In this document: piece after piece, positions 59,087 to 64,000 of the stretch | Numbering within the stretch: position 1 is the first letter of the stretch | Layout of the letters: the number at the start of each line of letters is the position of its first letter | DNA from: Lathyrus oleraceus | Taxonomy: Eukaryota > Streptophyta > Magnoliopsida > Fabales > Fabaceae | Assembly: GCF_024323335.1 (NCBI RefSeq) | Contig: NC_066584.1 | Span: 237,255,494 to 237,319,493 of the forward strand | Direction of reading: 5' to 3' | DNA length: 64,000 nt | Notes under the pieces: model-generated | Told to the model about the DNA's origin: nothing | What the model saw: the letters and a program-made list of their open reading frames with translations, nothing else | The model's database searches: none | Program-made: the position numbers and the translations under genes

Positions 59087-59275
59087 GTTGTATCCCTAAT
59101 ATCAATCATCCATTTTGGTGGATTTAGGTTTTCACCTTATCGACACCCAAGTTCCATTGATATTAACGGTACATGAACCGGCTCTAACATCCTTAATATC
59201 AACCATCCGTTTTGGGGATTTAGGTTTTATACCTGATCAACGCCCGGGTTCCATTGATATTAAGGTTGTCTGAAC
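59087..59275. repeat. Two-copy direct repeat of about 90 bp
   Basis: The block TAATATCAA(T/C)CATCC, TTTTGG, GGATTTAGGTTTT, CC(A/G)(A/G)GTTCCATTGATATTAA occurs at about 59097-59168 and 59201-59265. It lies in the 5' leader of the Ogre element. Confidence 0.75.
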
Positions 59276-59928
59276 GACTCAACCACGAATCACGGGTTTG
59301 CTGAGAGTCACGAGCATGGAGTCTCGGTTAAGAACCACCCAAAGGGAGTGTACTAGGGTTTAAACCTGCCAGACATGTTCTATCAGAGGTTCCCATAATC
59401 ATCGTTCCATCTTTCGAATATTATCGGAGGAACGAATACTCGTATTCCAAGAATATTCTCAAGAGAAACTCTTATGAGTGTAGTATCGCGTAACAATCGC
59501 ATCAGAACTTACATCTGAACGACCTCCGCACTACGTTCCTAAAAATAGGCCAAGATGGGTTTGGTAAACTAAGGTTCTTGGCTTCTGCGGAACATGATTG
59601 AAAGAATAATGCCTAACCACAAATAACTTGTGTGACATTATTAATCCAACATGACCTCCACCAAGTGAATGGACTCGCAAGTCAACTGGCTAAGGAATAC
59701 TCCACACCAGTCAACAAGACTATGCCATTCTCCTATCCTAGAGTGCACTCGAGTTCGGGTATAGAACTCATCTCACAGATCACCAAAGCAAACAGCAATT
59801 GTATATCAAGCAATTCAATCATTACAATCAATACAGTTATCCCAAATTGTACAAAAATATGTCATATAACAAATAATAATATATCACACAACAAGGGTGA
59901 AAAGTAGGCAATACCACCAAGTTTTGTT

Positions 59929-59948
59929 GTCCCCAGCAGAGTCGCCAC
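59929..59948 (-). other. Primer-binding site of the Ogre element
   Basis: The minus strand reads TGGCGACTCTGCTGGGGACA, the tRNA-derived PBS characteristic of Tat/Ogre elements (usually attributed to an arginine tRNA), a few bases from the LTR edge. Confidence 0.8.
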
Positions 59949-59953
59949 TTTTC

Positions 59954-62900
59954 TGTAGCGGTGTATTCGTCGCTATATGATCTATCGATTAAATCATAAG
60001 CAAAGCATACAATGATTTCGAGTCGCCACCGCACTTTTATTTATCCAAAGGACTGGCTAAAAAGCGAACAAAAGCCCAAGAAGTTTTACACGTAGAAAAC
60101 TAATAAAAGGATCAGAGAGTCTGGGTAAGGGGTAAATTACGCAATGGGAAGGTGTTAGGCACCCATCACGTCCTAGGTACTCCTAGGGAGCCCTTTTCAC
60201 ACTTGTTGTATAAAATTGTTATTTGTTATGACATAAGTATTGTGCAAACATGATTGGGATGATGAGAAAAGAATGTACAATTTTTATTGTTTTTGTGTTC
60301 GAACGGATGAACCCGTTGCCTACGTACCTTCCATCAAAGGTAAGGATCAAAACGCCGTAGTTCGGCTAAAAGATTTCCAAAAGTTAGTGAGTTCAATTTT
60401 AAACAATAGCACTGAGGCTCTTCATTATCAATGGGAGAAAACTCGACCAAGACCAACATCCACCATGCGAGGATAGCTTCGACGTACTAGAGGGGTTAAC
60501 CCTGTTTTCAGTACGGAAGTCTTATAGTCAACTCACTAAGGATAGGGTGAGGTTTACATCAACCACAATGATAATTGAAACCTATGGCTAATGCATGAAA
60601 ACTTAGCAGGAATGGACAAAGCCAAAACAATTGAATGTGTGAATTTAATTGATTGTGATTATGAAAGTAGGGTCAAAGTATGATTAAGATTGATTCAGAA
60701 GAGGTATTATGAAAATGGAGTTTGAAAAAGTCAAGGACTTGGGTCCAGGTTTTTAATTTGAAAATATGAAGATGTTTGCACAATATCTATCTCAAGTTTG
60801 AAAGTAATGTGTGAAAAGGTTTAGGACATAATGGGAATGAATGGATGAAGATGGATTGTAAAACTTCTTAGAAGGTTCACCTCTTGAAATCATATAGAAG
60901 ATGATTCAAGTGTGTCCTTTGGAATAGGCAATGGGTAATAACAAAATAATCAAACAAATGATACCGGATGCCACTCAATGGTCTTACTCCAATCTCACAA
61001 ACAAAAGCGGATACCGGATACCAATAGATGGATTTACACCAATCTCCTAAACAAAGAAACAAGGATACCGGAAGCCAATAGATGGACTTATTCCAATCTC
61101 CTAAAACAAAACGAAACTTGGATACCGGATGCCAATCTGTCTGGACTTATACCAATATCCAACATATGATCATAGGAAAGCAAATGCCAACTTACACGGA
61201 CTTACAATTGCATCCTCACATACAACCAAACAAATACATCAAGCAAAGATAAGATGAGTGGCCAATGAAATGGTCTTATACTCACTTCCATATCATAGGA
61301 ACAATGGCCAATGGATGGTCTTACAATCGTCCTCAATGGGCAAACAACAAGGATATGTCACAGAGACAAATGAAATGATCATGCATTAATGAGCAATTAA
61401 TGATGGTGAATGCACAAAGCATGCAAGCAGACATATGTATATGAGGTAAGCAATCAATCAGTTAAAGTCATTCAGCACACACTATAACCAAACAATCAGG
61501 CTCACACAAAGGGTTAGGCATTGAAGCCAACTGGAATAGGGTTAATGGTGCTCTTAACCTTGCCATTGAGGGGCTAAGGTGAAGCAGATGAAAGGATATG
61601 AGGGGTGTGCCTCATTGCTCTTATCCCTGGTCAGGGAGAGCATTTGAATATCAGAAGGTGTGGGAGTTCAGAAAGTAGGAACTCTCTCCACAGATTATTG
61701 ACTCGATAGATCTTGGGTTAGGATCTCAATGCTACAACCATGTAATGGGAGCAAGAAGAAGACTCACAGAATAGTAGAAGATAGGTTGCTTATCTCTTGG
61801 GTTCTACCAATTGCCTTATTTGAAGGACTTTTCCTGCTTGGGACAAATGTAAACACACACAAGCATTGCCTCTTAAGGAGGACTTCAGACAGTTGCCTGG
61901 CCAAGTAACAGGCCAGGTCTTCCAGACTACATGAAGATAAGGAATTATACCTCAATGCAAATTGCTATTAAGCAAAGCAAAGCAAGTTCTTAAAGAACTA
62001 AGCAACTAATGGTACCTGAAACCAGTCAAACAGAATCAGTACACAACTCAAAATCAAACCAAAATAAGATAGGGATCAACAGTCAACAGAATCAGTTAAA
62101 TGTGCAATGCACAAAGCTCAAAGCATGTGAGCCAAGCAACCTACAAAACAAACAAGTTAGTCATGATAATCAATCAAGCTCAATCAATTTGTATTGATCT
62201 CTTTGGGTATTTGTTGCTTAACCTGAAACAACAAACTTAAACATGAGCAACATGACCACTAGGACAAGCCTAGGGTCAAAAAGAGATGAGAAAGTCAAAA
62301 CAGCAAGTGACAAGTGTCCAAAATCAAGTTCAAACAATCAAGAAACAAACTCAATTGGTTTCATGTTCATATCATTCACCATCATGATTTCATAAGCAAA
62401 TTAGGTCAAAGCATGGCATATGGAAGCTCATAGAAGTCAACAGAAAGACTCAACTCAAAACCAATCATAAACAATTCAATAAATCATCAAATAATTCATG
62501 ATCAAACATCAACCATAACATGATAAGCATACCAAATTTTAGCTCATTTGGATCAAGGGAAGTAGGTCAATGAAAATCAGAAAGTCAAAGCAAGTTCAAG
62601 CATGCTCAAAGAAGTCAACCAAACATATACCAACTTCAATAAATCATAAATCAGTGACAACATATGAGAAATGAATGGGATCAAAACCATGACAAAGCTT
62701 AAGATGTCTACTAATCACATGTCAAATTTCATGTTCATCCAATTAAGTATGAGAATTTCACAAACAATTTGAGAGGATGTGTCACAAAAAGTCAACATAT
62801 GACCAAACAGGGGAGAAAATCTCAAACAATTAGGAAATGCCATAAATAATTCCATAAACAATCACATGTAAACTAGACATCCATAAGTACATTCATGCAA

Positions 62901-64000
62901 AAGTTCAAGCCAATTTGAGTTCAAGAAGCATGGTAATTAAAATCATGAAGTAAGACATCAATGGTGTGACACAAATTGTCACACCCTAATTCAAAAAATC
63001 ATAACTCACAAACCAGCAATGATAAATTCACAAACTCTACACCAAAATCACCATGAATGTGTCTAGTTTGAGCACAAAAAAGTTCAAAGGCATTGGATAA
63101 AGCATCATCATTTCACAATTGATTTGGCAAAACATACATAAAATGGACACATGAACAAAACCCTAGCACAATTAAAAATCCGTTCATGCAAAAAATCTGG
63201 AAAAATCATGATAAAAAACTAGAGATCATACAGAGCATTTTGCAAAAAGTCCCATGAATTTTGGATCAAAAATGAATGTGATATGAATTTTGTAAGTTTG
63301 GTCACAAAATGAAATGAATATTGAAGAAATAATATGATTTAATGGATATTGTGACACGGCGTGGCATATTTGTAATTATTTGGAACTATTAGTGAAACGC
63401 TGCGCAGCGGACAGAGACGTGGCAACAGGCTATTGGTTCATGGGCAATGACACAGTACAAGCATGCAAAGAACAACAGCTAAACGTGAACAGAACGAAAA
63501 ACTGGGTTTGTGACTAGGGTTTCGGTTAGCTACAGTGTACATCATCATCTTGTTCTTCAATCGTGAAATTTTTTTGTCACAGAAATAGCAAACCAGCATA
63601 CCATTGGAACCATCTAACAACACACATCAAGAATCCAACAATCATTTTCATGGAATCGAGCTAATATGGAAGCATCATGCAAAAACAACAATGAACATCA
63701 ATCTTTAAAAACCAAATTTCTCACTCAATAAACAACCATTTTGCACGATTTAAGTTTCAGAATGACCAGCATGGCAAGACCTATCTAAAGCATAGCATGA
63801 TTTGGTGAATGGTTAAGGTCGAATTCTTACTTGATTTGAAGAACAGTTGTGATGTAGTGGTTGTTTGGTCATGAATGGCTGAAACAGATGCACCCTTAAG
63901 CTTGTAGTGATGAATGGTTGAAGGAATTTGGCTCAGCTATCCTTGAAATGACTTCAAACCAAATCTGCCATGGATGTGTTCTTGATGAAACAGTTGCTTG
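59954..64000 (-). repeat. 5' LTR of the Ogre element, runs past the window end
   Basis: It begins TGTAGCGGTGTATTCG on the plus strand beside the PBS. At least 4.05 kb of LTR is present and it does not end inside the window, matching the unusually long LTRs (about 5 kb) of Ogre. It is low in coding content and A-rich in 62200-63400. It includes CGAGTCGCCACCGCAC at 60019, common in Ogre LTRs. Confidence 0.75.
60961..61160. repeat. Minisatellite of about 55 bp, four units, in the Ogre LTR
   Basis: GATACCGGA(T/A)RCCAAT...GGACTTA..CCAATCTCC recurs from about 60961, 61012, 61066 and 61121. It is an internal tandem repeat of the LTR and not coding. Confidence 0.75.

Overview
This is plant nuclear DNA, most likely from a large-genome legume of the pea/vetch type (tribe Fabeae). 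That placement is an inference from an Ogre-type Ty3/gypsy element with very long LTRs, a Sirevirus, the density of nested LTR elements and an AT-rich gene with many introns. I cannot name the species. Only one host gene is visible; nearly everything else is transposable elements at different stages of decay.

Layout. 1-3250: decayed repeat DNA, a probable Sirevirus-like LTR and a gypsy gag scrap. 3241-8072: a decayed Ty3/gypsy element on the minus strand (LTR plus RNase H-integrase-chromodomain remains). A small two-LTR element carrying 5S rRNA-like sequence (Cassandra-type TRIM) sits inside its LTR. 8073-10676: non-coding, with a hAT-type MITE (8773-9325) that still has its 8-bp target duplication. 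10682-18833: a complete, very young Ty3/gypsy chromovirus on the minus strand, with 1812-bp LTRs, an intact 1470-codon polyprotein and target duplication CGTTG. 18834-20680: a roughly 215-bp tandem repeat, then AT-rich DNA with a long TA microsatellite.

21041-39158 (plus strand) is the host gene. It has sixteen exons coding for a 669-residue Raf-like MAP kinase kinase kinase of the CTR1/EDR1 group, with an N-terminal EDR1-type domain and a C-terminal kinase domain. All splice sites are GT-AG and the joined frame is open. Its introns are loaded with transposons. Intron 4 holds a gag-only copia remnant with a hAT-like MITE inside. Intron 8 holds an inverted-repeat element of about 1.6 kb and a complete 370-bp TRIM. 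Intron 12 holds a complete antisense copia element of 4972 bp, inserted in a Stowaway-like MITE.

39159-41264 is the 3' flank and a minisatellite. 41265-46889 is a decayed plus-strand Sirevirus. It is cut at 46890 by the 3' LTR of a decayed minus-strand copia (46890-51720). 51731-64000 is an internally deleted Ogre element on the minus strand: partial 3' LTR, long non-coding 3' region with degenerate tandem repeats, scraps of gag-pol, a tRNA-type PBS, and a 5' LTR running off the window.

The most unusual pattern is a set of short-palindrome arrays, each built on a different self-complementary word: GTCGAC, GTAAATCGATTTAC and ATACGCGTAT. At least one array, probably two, lie in LTRs.
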